Assembly: GCA_947624585.1 (NCBI GenBank)
Contig: CANQKZ010000004.1
Location: 1-54,458, forward strand
Direction: 5' to 3'
Length of the DNA stretch: 54,458 bases
From: an uncultured Oscillospiraceae bacterium
Lineage (GTDB): Bacteria > Bacillota > Clostridia > Oscillospirales > Oscillospiraceae
Shown: in pieces, positions 23,477 through 33,661 of the stretch
Numbering within the stretch: the first letter of the stretch is position 1
Layout: the number at the start of each line of letters is the position of its first letter
Made by a program: the position numbers and the translations under genes
Notes under the pieces: generated by a model
The model's input: the letters and a program-made list of their open reading frames with translations, nothing else
Database searches by the model: none
Told to the model about the DNA's origin: nothing

Positions 23477-25435
23477 ATGAAACGCGCCCGCGCCGCGCTT
23501 TTCGCGTGTCTTCTCATTTTTACCCTCGCCTCCTGCGCCAGGGACCGGGTCGATCCGCCGGAGGAGAATGTCCCGCCGGAGGAGAATGTCCCGCCGGCGG
23601 AGAACGTTCCCCCGGAGGACGCCGTCCCGCCGGAGGACGGCGGTCTGACCGAAAATACCGATCCGCCGGAGGACGCGGACCACGCCGGGGATACGCCCCA
23701 GAGCGGAGCGGACTACGGGGCGCCCCGCTATGCCCTCGCGGAGCTTCCGCGCTTTGACGGCTCCACCGCCACGGCGCCGCTGGCGAAGGCCGTGTGCGCC
23801 AGCCTCCTGGGCGTGGACCGGGAGGATCTGCCGGGGGATCTCATCACCTTCTCCCGTACCACCAACTCCTACTACAACCTGCTGGAGGGCTGGGCGGACT
23901 TCCTCATCGTCAGCGAGGGCAGCGAGGAGGTCTACGCTGAGAAGGAGAGCCGCGGCTTCGAGTGGGAGCAGACGCCCGTGGCCCTGGACGCCTTCGTCTT
24001 TGTGGTGAACGAGGACAACCCGGTAGACAGCCTCACGGTGGAGGAGGCGCGGGACATCTACTCCGGGAAGATCACCAACTGGTCCCAGCTCGGCGGCGAG
24101 GACCGGGAGATCATCCCCCTCCAGCGCAACCCGGAGGCCGGAAGCCAGTCGCTGATGGAAAAGCTTGTGATGCGCGGCACGCCCATGCTGGAGCCCCGCC
24201 AGGAGCTCATCGCCGGGTCCATGGGGGAACTGATGGAGTATGTGCGGGGCTATGACGACTCCCCCGGGGCCATCGGGTACTCCGTCTACTACTACGCCCG
24301 GGAGATGCGGGCCGCCCGGGGGCTGAAGCTCCTGCGGGTGAACGGGGTGGTGCCGGATCCGGAGACCATCCGCTCCGGGGCGTACTCGCTGACCAACCCC
24401 TACTACACCGTGATCCCCGCCTCCGCGCCGGAGGGATCCCCCGCCCGGGTCATCCGGGACTGGCTCCTGTCCGAGGGCGGCCAGAGGCTGACGGCGGACG
24501 AGGGGTACGTCTCCGTGTCCGACTACCCCACCGCCGACCCGGCCTACCCGCCGGAGGTGGGTGGACGGGTGTACCCCGAGCGCACGGAGGAGCTGGTCCC
24601 CGCCGACTACGGCGGCCTCACTCCCTACGCGGGCCTGCGCCTCAGCGACGACTGGTACGCCCGGACCGGGTGCGTCTACGGCCTCATGACCCTGGACGGA
24701 CGGGTGGTTGTGGACCCGGTGTACGGCGAGGTCTACGCCGGAGGCGGGATGCTGGTGCTGGGCCGCACCGTGGAGGGCCGCCAGATGTACGCCGCCGCGT
24801 CCCTCACAGGCTCCTGGGTCTCCGGGTTCGACTACACCGACTGGCAGCTCTCCGAGACCGGCGCGGTGCTGTTCACCGATACGGACCTGACCCTGCTCCG
24901 CGCCGACGGGACCGCGGCGTACCGCCTGACGCCGGAGGAGATGGGCGTCACACAGGAGCAGTTTGAGCGGATGCGCGTCCACGACGTGGGCTTCGGGTGC
25001 CAGTGGCACGGGGATCTGCTGTCCGTGGAGGAGCTCTGGGAGGACGGCATGGAGGACATCAGGATCCTCTGCTATGACCTGACCTCCGGGGGGCTTCGGA
25101 CTGTCCCCGACATGGAGTGGTACAACATGGGCGAGGTCTACCCCCACAACACGCCGCCCTTCGAAAACGCCTACGCCGTCTACGACAGCGCCCTGGGCTT
25201 CGACGCCCCCTTCCTCTGGGAAAAGTGGGACTACGACGGCTCCACGGACAAGCGCACCTACTACCGCCAGGACGGCACGCCCCTCCCCCAACTCACCCTG
25301 CCCGGCGTGGGGGACTTCAGCGAGCTGTCTTTGACCAACGGCGTGGTGGAGAAGCTGACCCTGGATATGGCGGAGTACTACGACCTCGCGACCGGGGAAC
25401 TCATCTTTCGCACCTACCTGAACTACGGCGGGTGA
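23477..25435 (+). CDS. PstS-like substrate-binding lipoprotein with WG-repeat-like C-terminus
   Basis: A 652-residue surface lipoprotein. The signal peptide ends in TLASC (Cys20). A linker of five PPEENV-like units encoded by near-identical 18-bp repeats follows (about residues 26-55). A phosphate-binding-protein-like domain spans about 75-355, with the typical FDGSTATAPLAKA, TTNSYYNLLEG and EDIYSGKITNW-like (ARDIYSGKITNWSQL) blocks. The last 280 residues form a beta-rich region with YGLMTLDGRVVVDPVYGEV, resembling WG/KWG repeats. No PstC, PstA or PstB genes are nearby, so a phosphate importer role is doubtful; ligand sensing or surface binding is possible. ATG 23477 follows AAAGGAG; the earlier GTG is rejected. 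Confidence 0.8.
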   Translation: MKRARAALFACLLIFTLASCARDRVDPPEENVPPEENVPPAENVPPEDAVPPEDGGLTENTDPPEDADHAGDTPQSGADYGAPRYALAELPRFDGSTATAPLAKAVCASLLGVDREDLPGDLITFSRTTNSYYNLLEGWADFLIVSEGSEEVYAEKESRGFEWEQTPVALDAFVFVVNEDNPVDSLTVEEARDIYSGKITNWSQLGGEDREIIPLQRNPEAGSQSLMEKLVMRGTPMLEPRQELIAGSMGELMEYVRGYDDSPGAIGYSVYYYAREMRAARGLKLLRVNGVVPDPETIRSGAYSLTNPYYTVIPASAPEGSPARVIRDWLLSEGGQRLTADEGYVSVSDYPTADPAYPPEVGGRVYPERTEELVPADYGGLTPYAGLRLSDDWYARTGCVYGLMTLDGRVVVDPVYGEVYAGGGMLVLGRTVEGRQMYAAASLTGSWVSGFDYTDWQLSETGAVLFTDTDLTLLRADGTAAYRLTPEEMGVTQEQFERMRVHDVGFGCQWHGDLLSVEELWEDGMEDIRILCYDLTSGGLRTVPDMEWYNMGEVYPHNTPPFENAYAVYDSALGFDAPFLWEKWDYDGSTDKRTYYRQDGTPLPQLTLPGVGDFSELSLTNGVVEKLTLDMAEYYDLATGELIFRTYLNYGG

Positions 25436-25545
25436 AGCGCGCTTTCACGGACGAAATTTTTTCAGATTTCCTCTTGCAAAATTCAGCGAAATAGTGTATA
25501 TTTATAAGTGGCCGGGAGCTCCGACTCCCGCCATCCCCTTCATAA

Positions 25546-25584
25546 GAGAGCACCACGCCGTCCGGCCTGGTGCTCTCCTTTTTT
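25546..25584 (+). terminator. Intrinsic terminator
   Basis: GAGAGCACCA pairs with TGGTGCTCTC, followed by CTTTTTT. It ends the lipoprotein gene and lies 8 bp before the end of the convergent yolD-like gene. Confidence 0.85.
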
Positions 25585-25591
25585 CACCCCG

Positions 25592-25984
25592 TCACCGTCT
25601 CCCCACGTCCACGATGTTCCGCGTCTCGATGCGGTCCTCGCCCAGCTGGAGGATACCGGAAGCGGGGCGGCAGGCGGTGTAGGGGCCGGTGGTGACCCGG
25701 TAGCGGCCCAGCTCGCGGCCGTTTTCCATCTTTTGGACCTCGAACCAGGTGACGGTCACCGGCTCGCCCCGGCGGAGGGACCGGAGGCGCCGGTCCAGAA
25801 GCTCCGCCCGGTCCGGGGCGATCAGCGGGCGGGGCACATACAGGAGCTCCCGGGCCGCCAGGGATTCGTCCAGTCCCCGCAAGGCGGAGAAGGGCGCGAA
25901 GATCTTGGCCCGGTCGGCCCTGGGCATCCGGGGGCGGCGGGGCTCCAGGCGTTGGGCGTGGATGATGTCCTGATAACCGTTCAT
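25592..25984 (-). CDS. YolD-like protein
   Basis: A 130-residue protein of the YolD-like family, which usually accompanies Y-family polymerases of the UvrX/ImpB type in Firmicutes. The signature PRMPRADRAKIFAPFSALRGLDE is visible at about residues 18-40. Its ATG overlaps the polymerase stop (ATGA), so it is cotranslated. The biochemical role of YolD proteins is unsettled; a UmuD-like accessory role is often suggested. Confidence 0.85.
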   Translation of the reverse strand: MNGYQDIIHAQRLEPRRPRMPRADRAKIFAPFSALRGLDESLAARELLYVPRPLIAPDRAELLDRRLRSLRRGEPVTVTWFEVQKMENGRELGRYRVTTGPYTACRPASGILQLGEDRIETRNIVDVGRR

Positions 25985-27384
25985 TTTCTGTGTCCTCCTA
26001 TCTGGCCGTGCCGCTCGATGGCGGTGGCCCCCTCCAAAAAGTCGTGACCCTTCAAAAGGGCGTTTTTTCCGTATTTTTTGTGTACCTCCAGCACCGCCCG
26101 CTGGAGGGCGCTCTCCCGGGCCTCCCGCTCGTGGTCGGCAAACAGGTCCAGCTGTTCCGTCCGCTCCGAGGCGTCGGACAGACGTATGGCCGTCAGGTTC
26201 ACCCGCCGCACCGTCAGTTCCCGGTTGACGATCCGGTCGAAGAGCGCAAGCGTGGCCTCCGTGAGCCTGGACAGCGCGTCCGTGGGCGTGCCCAGGGTCA
26301 GGGTGCCGTGGGCGGAAACGGGGACGCGCCGCCCGTAGCGGTCGGACTTGACGGCCCCGCTCCAGGCCCCGCCGGGGGCGGCGTTCTCCCGGTCGTAGCC
26401 CACGTGGAGCACCAAGGCCTGGGCGATGAGCCCCCTGTCCGTCAGATCCAGGGCCAGCCCCTCCGCCATCTCCCGGAGGATGATCCGGGCCTCCTCATAT
26501 CTGTAGGGCCGGGACAGCACCTGGCCGGTGCTCCGGGAGGTGTCCGTGGGGCGGTAGGACTTGATGTCCGCCATGGTGCAGCTCTCCAGCCCCCAGGCGT
26601 GGTCCACCAGGATCTCTGCGTCCACCCCGAAGGTCCGGTAGAGAAGCTCCTCGTCCCGAAGGCTCAGCCGCGCCAGGTCCCCCATGGTTAAGACGCCGAG
26701 GCCCGCAAGCCGCGCCGAGATGCCCCCCGCCACCATCCAGAAATCGGTAATAGGACGGTGGCCCCACAGGAGAGCCCGGTAGCTCTCCTCCGTCAGGTCC
26801 GCGATGCGCACCCCGTCCCGGTCCGGTTTGGCCCTCTTGGCCACTATGTCCATGGCGATTTTTGCCAGATACAGGTTGGTCCCCACCCCCGCCGTGGCGG
26901 TGATGCCCGTGACGCCCAGCACGTCCCGGATCATGGTGGCGGCCATCTCGTGGGCCGTCATTTTCAGGGGCTTTAAATATTTGTCCGCGTCGATGAACAC
27001 CTCGTCCACGGAGTAGACGTGTATGTCCTCCGGCGAGACATACTTCAGGTACGTGGCGTAGATCTTCGCCGAGGTCTCCACGTAGAGGGCCATCCGGGGG
27101 CGGGCCACGATGAAGTCCACGTCCTCCCCGGTGCGGGCCTTCACCTCCCGCAGGCGCTCGTACACCTCAAAGAGCCGGGGCCGCCCGGGGACGCCGTATG
27201 CCTTCAGCGCCGGGGAGACGGCAAGGCAGATGGTCCTGTCCGTCCGCTCCTCGTCCGCCACCACAAGCTTCGCCTTCAGCGGGTCCAGCCCCCGGTCCAC
27301 GCACTCCACCGAGGCGTAAAAGGATTTCAGATCGATGCAAATGAACAACTCCCCCGCCTCCCATCCGTGCCGCCAGGGGCTCAT
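25981..27384 (-). CDS. Y-family translesion DNA polymerase (UvrX/ImpB/MucB/SamB type)
   Basis: A 467-residue error-prone polymerase that copies damaged DNA. Asp18 in CIDLKSFYASVE and Asp127/Glu128 in YSVDEVFID are the metal-binding carboxylates, and the little-finger domain follows after about residue 245. The C-terminal tail contains QLDLFADHE, which resembles a beta-clamp-binding motif (QLxLF). The gene is divergent from an XRE repressor/ImmA protease pair and starts about 90 bp from a perfect sigma-A promoter. No LexA-type box was seen, so control is more likely by the adjacent repressor. Confidence 0.93.
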   Translation of the reverse strand: MSPWRHGWEAGELFICIDLKSFYASVECVDRGLDPLKAKLVVADEERTDRTICLAVSPALKAYGVPGRPRLFEVYERLREVKARTGEDVDFIVARPRMALYVETSAKIYATYLKYVSPEDIHVYSVDEVFIDADKYLKPLKMTAHEMAATMIRDVLGVTGITATAGVGTNLYLAKIAMDIVAKRAKPDRDGVRIADLTEESYRALLWGHRPITDFWMVAGGISARLAGLGVLTMGDLARLSLRDEELLYRTFGVDAEILVDHAWGLESCTMADIKSYRPTDTSRSTGQVLSRPYRYEEARIILREMAEGLALDLTDRGLIAQALVLHVGYDRENAAPGGAWSGAVKSDRYGRRVPVSAHGTLTLGTPTDALSRLTEATLALFDRIVNRELTVRRVNLTAIRLSDASERTEQLDLFADHEREARESALQRAVLEVHKKYGKNALLKGHDFLEGATAIERHGQIGGHRK

Positions 27385-27415
27385 GAAAAAACGGACGCCG
27401 AGCGCAAAATTTCTC

Positions 27416-27444
27416 TTGACAAGACGGGAAGTTCGATGTATAAT
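27416..27444 (+). promoter_or_regulatory. Strong sigma-A promoter for XRE/ImmA genes
   Basis: Consensus TTGACA and TATAAT with a 17-bp spacer. The spacer contains GGGAAGTT (27426-27433), a candidate repressor half-site. Confidence 0.85.
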
Positions 27445-27493
27445 ACGGCAAGTAAACTTCCCATTGGCCCTATTATAGGCGATTTAGCTTCCC
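27426..27493. promoter_or_regulatory. Candidate operator array for the XRE repressor
   Basis: Half-sites GGGAAGTT (27426-27433), AACTTCCC (27455-27462) and AGCTTCCC (27486-27493) sit in or between the two divergent promoters. The first pair is a perfect 8-bp inverted repeat. Binding here would shut both transcripts. Confidence 0.6.
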
Positions 27494-27500
27494 TTGTCAA
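27472..27500 (-). promoter_or_regulatory. Strong sigma-A promoter for the polymerase/yolD genes
   Basis: On the minus strand, consensus TTGACA and TATAAT are separated by 17 bp. The sequence around both divergent promoters is nearly mirror-symmetric (CTCTTGACAAG at both outer ends). Confidence 0.85.
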
Positions 27501-27521
27501 GAGGGTTTTTAAAATTTTTGA

Positions 27522-27534
27522 GAAGTTCAACTTC
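27522..27534. promoter_or_regulatory. Perfect palindrome before the XRE gene
   Basis: GAAGTTCAACTTC, 13 bp with a single central base, lies 17 bp before the start codon. It shares the GAAGTT core of the other half-sites, so it may be a further operator for autoregulation. Confidence 0.5.
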
Positions 27535-27551
27535 GCGTTCGAGGTGAGGGC

Positions 27552-27956
27552 ATGAAGTTCGGAGAAAAAATAAGGACCCTGCGGGTCCAAAAGCACATAT
27601 CCCAGGAGCAGGCGGCGAAGGCGGCGGGCATCTCCCGGCGGGCCTACGGTTCCTACGAGCAGGAGGGGATCTACCCCCGAAACCGGGAGATTTACGCCCG
27701 TCTCGCGGCGCTTTTTGAGTGCGACGTAAACTATCTGCTGACGGAGGACGAGGACTTTGTAACCCAGGCGGGGGAAAAATACGGTGCCCGGGGCCGGACC
27801 CAGGCACAGCGGCTCATCAGCGAGGCCACTGCGCTGTTCGCGGGCGGGGAGCTGGCGGATGAGGACAAGGACGAGATGCTCCGGGCCATCCAGGAGGCGT
27901 ACTGGATCGCCAAGGAGCGGAACAGAAAGTATTCGGTGAAGTCCAATGACGGCTGA
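27552..27956 (+). CDS. XRE-family (Cro/C1) repressor, ImmR-like
   Basis: A 134-residue protein with an N-terminal helix-turn-helix (about residues 5-60, ISQEQAAKAAGISRRAYGSYEQ) and a helical C-terminal region. It overlaps the ImmA-type protease gene by 11 nt. In known ImmR/ImmA pairs the protease cleaves the repressor when a signal is sensed. The divergent polymerase promoter and shared half-sites make it the likely repressor of the mutagenesis genes. ATG 27552 follows GAGGTGAGG. Confidence 0.88.
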   Translation: MKFGEKIRTLRVQKHISQEQAAKAAGISRRAYGSYEQEGIYPRNREIYARLAALFECDVNYLLTEDEDFVTQAGEKYGARGRTQAQRLISEATALFAGGELADEDKDEMLRAIQEAYWIAKERNRKYSVKSNDG

Positions 27957-28470
27957 GCGGACCGAGATCGCCAAAAAGGCCGACGCGCTGGTGCGCTTCT
28001 GCGGCGAGCGGGACCCCAGGCGGCTGGCCCGGGAGCTGGGCGTAGAGATCCTGGCCCGGCCCTTCGCCGCCCAGAAGGGGGCGTACACCGTCATCATGCG
28101 GGTACCCTTCATCTTCCTCAAGGAGGATCTGGACCCGGTGATGGAGCGCATCGTCCTGGCCCACGAGCTTGGCCACCACATCCTTCACCGGCATGAGGCG
28201 GAGGAGCGCGGTGGCTTCCGGGAGTTCGACCTGTTCAACGTGAACGCCGGACGGATGGAGCGGGACGCCAACACCTTCGCCGCCCAGCTCCTGCTGGACG
28301 ACGGGGAGTTCCTGGAGTACGCCCGACAGGGGTGGGACACCCACGCCATCGCCGCCGCCATGGAGACGGACGTAAACCTGGTGGCGTTGAAGGGCGACAT
28401 CATGACCGCCCGAGGCTATTCCCTCCGCCCCCAGCCTCACCGGAACACGTTTTTGTCAGCCCCGGCGTGA
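27946..28470 (+). CDS. ImmA/IrrE-family metallopeptidase
   Basis: A 174-residue zinc protease with HELGHH at residues 73-78 and a downstream ERDANTFAAQLLL helix whose Glu105 is the likely third ligand. The family cleaves partner XRE repressors (ImmA on ImmR in ICEBs1; IrrE on DdrO in Deinococcus after DNA damage). It overlaps the repressor gene by 11 nt, which supports a dedicated pair. I infer that it triggers expression of the adjacent Y-family polymerase. The trigger is unknown. Confidence 0.88.
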   Translation: MTAERTEIAKKADALVRFCGERDPRRLARELGVEILARPFAAQKGAYTVIMRVPFIFLKEDLDPVMERIVLAHELGHHILHRHEAEERGGFREFDLFNVNAGRMERDANTFAAQLLLDDGEFLEYARQGWDTHAIAAAMETDVNLVALKGDIMTARGYSLRPQPHRNTFLSAPA

Positions 28471-28497
28471 AACATCAGGCAAGAAAAATATGCAATA

Positions 28498-28757
28498 ATA
28501 CCAATATTTAATAATAATCTTTAATTCGCGGCGTTCTTTTTTCGTCGTCGCACGGGCCGCTTAACCTCGCGCTCCCGTTGGTCGCCCTCAATCGCAGGCT
28601 CGGCACCTCCTCACCCCCCACGCGGCAGGCCGCGCGGGGGACCCCGGATATCGCGTCAGGCGTCTTGACAATACATACAGTATTCCCTGCGCCGTGTGAC
28701 GAAGTATGGCGAAAAAAAGGCCGCCGCGAATGTCTTATTTTGATTGGATATCAGTAT
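28498..28757. repeat. MITE-like element, family 2, degenerate long copy
   Basis: The right 70 bp (GTGACGAAGTATGGCG... to CTTATTTTGATTGGATATC) closely match the right half of the element at 40089-40250. The left end (ATACCAATATTTAAT) is a degenerate version of that element's left terminal repeat. About 100 bp of GC-rich sequence separates them. No gene is visible in 28471-28969. Confidence 0.55.
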
Positions 28758-28969
28758 TAGTATTAGAACCGATCACCTCATGTGTCTCCGCCCGAGCTTC
28801 AGGCTTTGCTTTCGAGATTGCTCCTCCCTGTTCGCCCGGGCCGACACAATGCCCGTAAGCCGGTTCATAGACCGTCCTTCAGCTTCCTTTACAGGACCGC
28901 ATAATCTTCCCTTTTTGTATAGTCTTTTTTGCAGACTGCCGTCCGCTTCTTTCCCGTGCCCCTTTTCAT

Positions 28970-29005
28970 GAAAACGAGCACACCGTTCCCGGTGTGCTCG
29001 TTTTC
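28970..29005. terminator. Terminator of the ATP synthase operon
   Basis: A perfect 16-bp stem GAAAACGAGCACACCG / CGGTGTGCTCGTTTTC with a TTCC loop lies 72 bp beyond the atpC stop on the minus strand. Its U-rich arm serves as the T tract. Confidence 0.8.
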
Positions 29006-29076
29006 TTTGGTTACTCCTACCCGTCCATTGCCTTTATCTTAATGACATCGGCCCTCCCCGGGCGGCTTTTTCATTG

Positions 29077-29487
29077 TCACTTTCTCCCCGCCACGCTGGA
29101 CCTCACCAGCGCGCGCTTCAGCTTCGCCTCCGCGACCGCCAGCTCGTGGTCGGAGAGCCGGTCCCGGTGGGAGAGCTTCTCCTCCGCCGCCTCCCTCGCG
29201 TGCTGGGCGCGGGGCAGGTCGATCTGGTCTGCCCACTCAAAGGTGGTGGGCACCAGCATCACCTGGTCGCCTGTGACGGACAGCATCCCCCCGATGCAGG
29301 CGGCCCGGCGGGCCTCCCCCTCGGCGGGGACAACCTTGGCCTCGCCCATGCCCAAGGCCGTCAGGAAATTGATATGCCTGGGCAGGATGCATACGTCCCC
29401 CTCCACGGTCCGCACGGTGAGGCTCCTGGCCTCCCCGTCAAACATGGGCCCGTCCGGGGTCACGATCTTCAGCCTGAACGTCGCCAT
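29077..29487 (-). CDS. atpC: ATP synthase F1 subunit epsilon
   Basis: A 136-residue subunit of the central stalk that couples rotation and can inhibit ATP hydrolysis. The N-terminal beta-sandwich (FRLKIVTPDGPMFDGEA) and the C-terminal helical hairpin (after about residue 88) are both present, so length is normal. It is the last gene of the operon, 3 nt after atpD. Start ATG 29487 gives MATFRLKIV, typical for the family. Confidence 0.95.
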   Translation of the reverse strand: MATFRLKIVTPDGPMFDGEARSLTVRTVEGDVCILPRHINFLTALGMGEAKVVPAEGEARRAACIGGMLSVTGDQVMLVPTTFEWADQIDLPRAQHAREAAEEKLSHRDRLSDHELAVAEAKLKRALVRSSVAGRK

Positions 29488-29490
29488 ATC

Positions 29491-30882
<1,392 letters not shown>

Positions 30883-30923
30883 TCAAATCACTCCTCAAAA
30901 ATAAGGATTTGTGTATATATCGT

Positions 30924-31253
30924 TCACTCCGCGTCCTCCTCCACCGTCTCCAGCAGGAAGCTGACGGGCCGGAACCCGTCGTTGCAGGAGATCATGGCGG
31001 AGCGCCTGTTTTTCATCCAGCCGTCATACAGCCCCTCGGCCCCGTAGGCGAGCGCCATCACGAAGGGGGACACGGTGTCCCAGGCGCTGAGGCAGAACCC
31101 CTCGGGCCGCTCCCAGCCGTTGGCGGTGAACACCTGCCCCTCGGTCATATCACAGGGGTCCTCCAGCGGATTTTCGTATTTTTCGATGAGGTCGCCGTAC
31201 CGCGCCCTCCGCACAACGGTGATCCTGACCTTCTTCACAGCCCGGCCCCTCAT
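30924..31253 (-). CDS. TIGR04076 family protein inside the ATP synthase operon
   Basis: A 109-residue soluble protein of the TIGR04076 family, whose function is unknown. Recognisable blocks are KKVRITVVRR, DPCDMTEGQVF, ERPEGFCLSAWDTVSPFVMALAYGAE and the C-terminal SCNDGFRPVSFLLE; the family's conserved cysteines are retained. ATG 31253 overlaps the atpG stop (ATGA), so the gene is translationally coupled to atpG and lies upstream of atpD. This position is not part of the standard atp order. The longer ORF-track version reads into atpG and is rejected. Confidence 0.82.
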   Translation of the reverse strand: MRGRAVKKVRITVVRRARYGDLIEKYENPLEDPCDMTEGQVFTANGWERPEGFCLSAWDTVSPFVMALAYGAEGLYDGWMKNRRSAMISCNDGFRPVSFLLETVEEDAE

Positions 31254-32095
31254 GCGTTGGACCCGGCCACGATCTCGGTGATCTCCTGGGTGATAGCCCC
31301 CTGGCGCGCCCGGTTGTACTTGAGGCTCAAATCGTCGATCATCTCCTCGGCGTTCTTGGTGGCCGAGTCCATGGCGGTGCGCCGCGCCCCCTGCTCGGAG
31401 GCGATGCACTCGCACAGGGCCCCGTACAGGAGCCCGCCCAGGTACTCCGGCACGATGGCGGCGAAAAGCGTCTCGCTGTCCGGCTCGTAAATCGTCTCGG
31501 ACCCCGGCTTCTCCGCGCCTCCCGCGCCGTGGAGGGGCAGGGCGGTGATGACGGAGGGCTGTTGGACCAGGATGGACACAAAGCCGGTGTAGACGATGTG
31601 TACCTCGTCAAAATCCCCCCGCAGGAACCGTCCGCACAGGTCCCGGGCCAAGGTGAAGCAGTCGGAGACGGACACGTCCCCGGCCTCAAAATAGGCGTCG
31701 GTCAAAATCTCAAACCCGTGGGCGCGGAAATTCTCCACGCTCTTCTTGCCGATGGGCACCACCGTCACGTTCTTCCCGGCCATCTCGGCCTCTGCCAGCT
31801 TCAGGACGTTGTGGTTGTACCCCCCGGCCAGCCCCCGGTCACCGGCGATGACCACGTAGCAGGTCTTTTTGACCTCCCGCGCCTCCAAATAGGGCGAGGT
31901 GAAGCTCCCGGAGCTGTCCGCCACCCGGCACACCGTGTCGTACAGCGTCTCAAAATAGGGGCGGCTGCGGGTCACGTTGTCCTGGGCCCTGCGGAGCTTG
32001 GAGGCGGCCACCATCTCCATGGCCTTTGTGATCTGCTTGGTGCTCTCCATACTGCGGATACGCAGCTTGATATCCTTCATGGACACTCCGGCCAT
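31250..32095 (-). CDS. atpG: ATP synthase F1 subunit gamma
   Basis: The 281-residue rotor shaft. The N-terminal helix MKDIKLRIRSMESTKQITKAMEMVAASKLRRAQ and the C-terminal LKYNRARQGAITQEITEIV form the antiparallel coiled coil, and GDRGLAGGYN is the central-domain signature. Length is normal. It lies 14 nt after atpA and overlaps the TIGR04076 gene by 4 nt. Confidence 0.96.
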   Translation of the reverse strand: MAGVSMKDIKLRIRSMESTKQITKAMEMVAASKLRRAQDNVTRSRPYFETLYDTVCRVADSSGSFTSPYLEAREVKKTCYVVIAGDRGLAGGYNHNVLKLAEAEMAGKNVTVVPIGKKSVENFRAHGFEILTDAYFEAGDVSVSDCFTLARDLCGRFLRGDFDEVHIVYTGFVSILVQQPSVITALPLHGAGGAEKPGSETIYEPDSETLFAAIVPEYLGGLLYGALCECIASEQGARRTAMDSATKNAEEMIDDLSLKYNRARQGAITQEITEIVAGSNA

Positions 32096-32109
32096 TTTAC
32101 TTCACCGCC

Positions 32110-33618
32110 TCACTTGTTGAAGATCTCAATATATTTGCCGATGCAGGCTTTCAGCTCCTCCTCCGCGGCGGGCTCCAGCTTGCCCGTCTCGCGGATGGCG
32201 CTGAGCACGTCGTAGCCGTGCTCGTCCATGTAGTTGTAAAGCCCCTGCTCGAACTCGGAAATTTTCGATGTCTCGATGTCCTTCAGATACCCGTTGGTCG
32301 CCGCGTAGAAGATGCACACCTGGTGGGCCACCTCCACGGGGGCGCCGTTTTTCTGCTTGAGCACCTCCACGATCCGTTCGCCCTGGGCAAGCCGGTCCTT
32401 GGTGTCCTGATCCAGATCCGACCCGAACTGGGCGAAGGACTGGAGCTCCCGGTACTGGGAGTAGATGAGCTTCAAAGACCCCGCCACCTTCTTCATGGCC
32501 TTGATCTGGGCCGAGCCTCCCACGCGGGAGACGGAGATACCGGGGTTGACGGCGGGCATGATGCCGGAGTGGAACAGCTCCGTCTCCAGGAAGATCTGCC
32601 CGTCGGTGATGGAAATGACGTTTGTGGGGATATACGCCGACACATCCCCCGCCTGTGTCTCGATGACCGGCAGGGCCGTGAGGGATCCCCCGCCGTACTC
32701 GGGCGCCATCCGCGCCGCCCGCTCCAGAAGGCGGGAGTGCAGATAGAACACGTCGCCGGGGTACGCCTCCCGTCCGGGGGGACGGCGGATCAGCAGGGAT
32801 ATGGCGCGGTAGGCCACCGCGTGCTTGGAGAGGTCGTCGTAGACCACCAGCACATCCTTCCCCTGCTTCATGAAATATTCGCCCATGGTGCACCCGGAGT
32901 AGGGCGCGATGTACTGCATGGGCGCCAGCTCCGACGCCGTGGCGGACACCACGATGGTGTAGTCCATGGCTCCCGCCGCCTCCAGGGTGGTCACCACCTG
33001 GGCCACGGTGGACCGCTTCTGGCCAATGGCCACGTAGATGCAGATGCAGTCCTTGCCCTTCTGGTTGATGATGGTGTCGATGGCGATGGTGGACTTGCCC
33101 GTCTGCCTGTCGCCGATGATGAGCTCCCGCTGTCCGCGTCCGATGGGGATCATGGAGTCGATGGCCTTGATGCCCGTCTGGAGGGGAACGGAAACGCTCT
33201 TGCGCTCGATGATGCCGGGGGCCGGGGCCTCGATGGGGTCGAAACGGACCGCCGCGATCTCGCCCTTGCCGTCGATGGGCTCGCCCAGGGCGTCCACGAC
33301 ACGGCCTATGAGCGCCTCGCCCACGGGCACGGACACGACGCGCCCGGTGCGCTTGACCTTGTCCCCCTCCCGGATGCCGGAGTCATTGCCCAGAATGACG
33401 ATGGAGACGGAATTTTCCTCCAGATTCTGGGCCATGCCGTACTGTCCGCCCGGAAATTCTATAAGCTCGTTCATCAGGCAGTTCTCAAGCCCCGAGGCCC
33501 GCGCGATGCCGTCGCCCACCAGAATGACGGTGCCGGTCTCGCTCTCCTCGATGAGCTTGGAGTAGTTCTTGATCTGCGCCTTGATGATCCTCGTTATCTC
33601 CTCTGGTCTTAAATCCAT
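32110..33618 (-). CDS. atpA: ATP synthase F1 subunit alpha
   Basis: The 502-residue non-catalytic nucleotide-binding subunit with Walker A GDRQTGKS (about residues 170-177), the N-terminal [19 protein letters not shown] helix that binds delta, and the ATP synthase alpha/beta signature around [20 protein letters not shown] 33618 follows GAG-rich sequence. Length and motifs are normal. Confidence 0.97.
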   Translation of the reverse strand: MDLRPEEITRIIKAQIKNYSKLIEESETGTVILVGDGIARASGLENCLMNELIEFPGGQYGMAQNLEENSVSIVILGNDSGIREGDKVKRTGRVVSVPVGEALIGRVVDALGEPIDGKGEIAAVRFDPIEAPAPGIIERKSVSVPLQTGIKAIDSMIPIGRGQRELIIGDRQTGKSTIAIDTIINQKGKDCICIYVAIGQKRSTVAQVVTTLEAAGAMDYTIVVSATASELAPMQYIAPYSGCTMGEYFMKQGKDVLVVYDDLSKHAVAYRAISLLIRRPPGREAYPGDVFYLHSRLLERAARMAPEYGGGSLTALPVIETQAGDVSAYIPTNVISITDGQIFLETELFHSGIMPAVNPGISVSRVGGSAQIKAMKKVAGSLKLIYSQYRELQSFAQFGSDLDQDTKDRLAQGERIVEVLKQKNGAPVEVAHQVCIFYAATNGYLKDIETSKISEFEQGLYNYMDEHGYDVLSAIRETGKLEPAAEEELKACIGKYIEIFNK

Positions 33619-33661
33619 GGTGTAACTCTCCTACAACAAAAATGGGTCTCTCCGAGACGCC

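Noticed and set aside
23560-23640. Short tandem repeats as a possible CRISPR array
   Set aside because: They are 18-bp in-frame repeats encoding PPEENV units of a lipoprotein stalk, with no spacers.
27385-27551. LexA/SOS box in the polymerase control region
   Set aside because: No CGAAC-N4-GTTCG type site is present; the symmetry seen has a GGGAAG core.
30924-31415. 163-residue version of the TIGR04076 protein
   Set aside because: The first 54 residues are an alternative frame of atpG; the family start lies at 31253.
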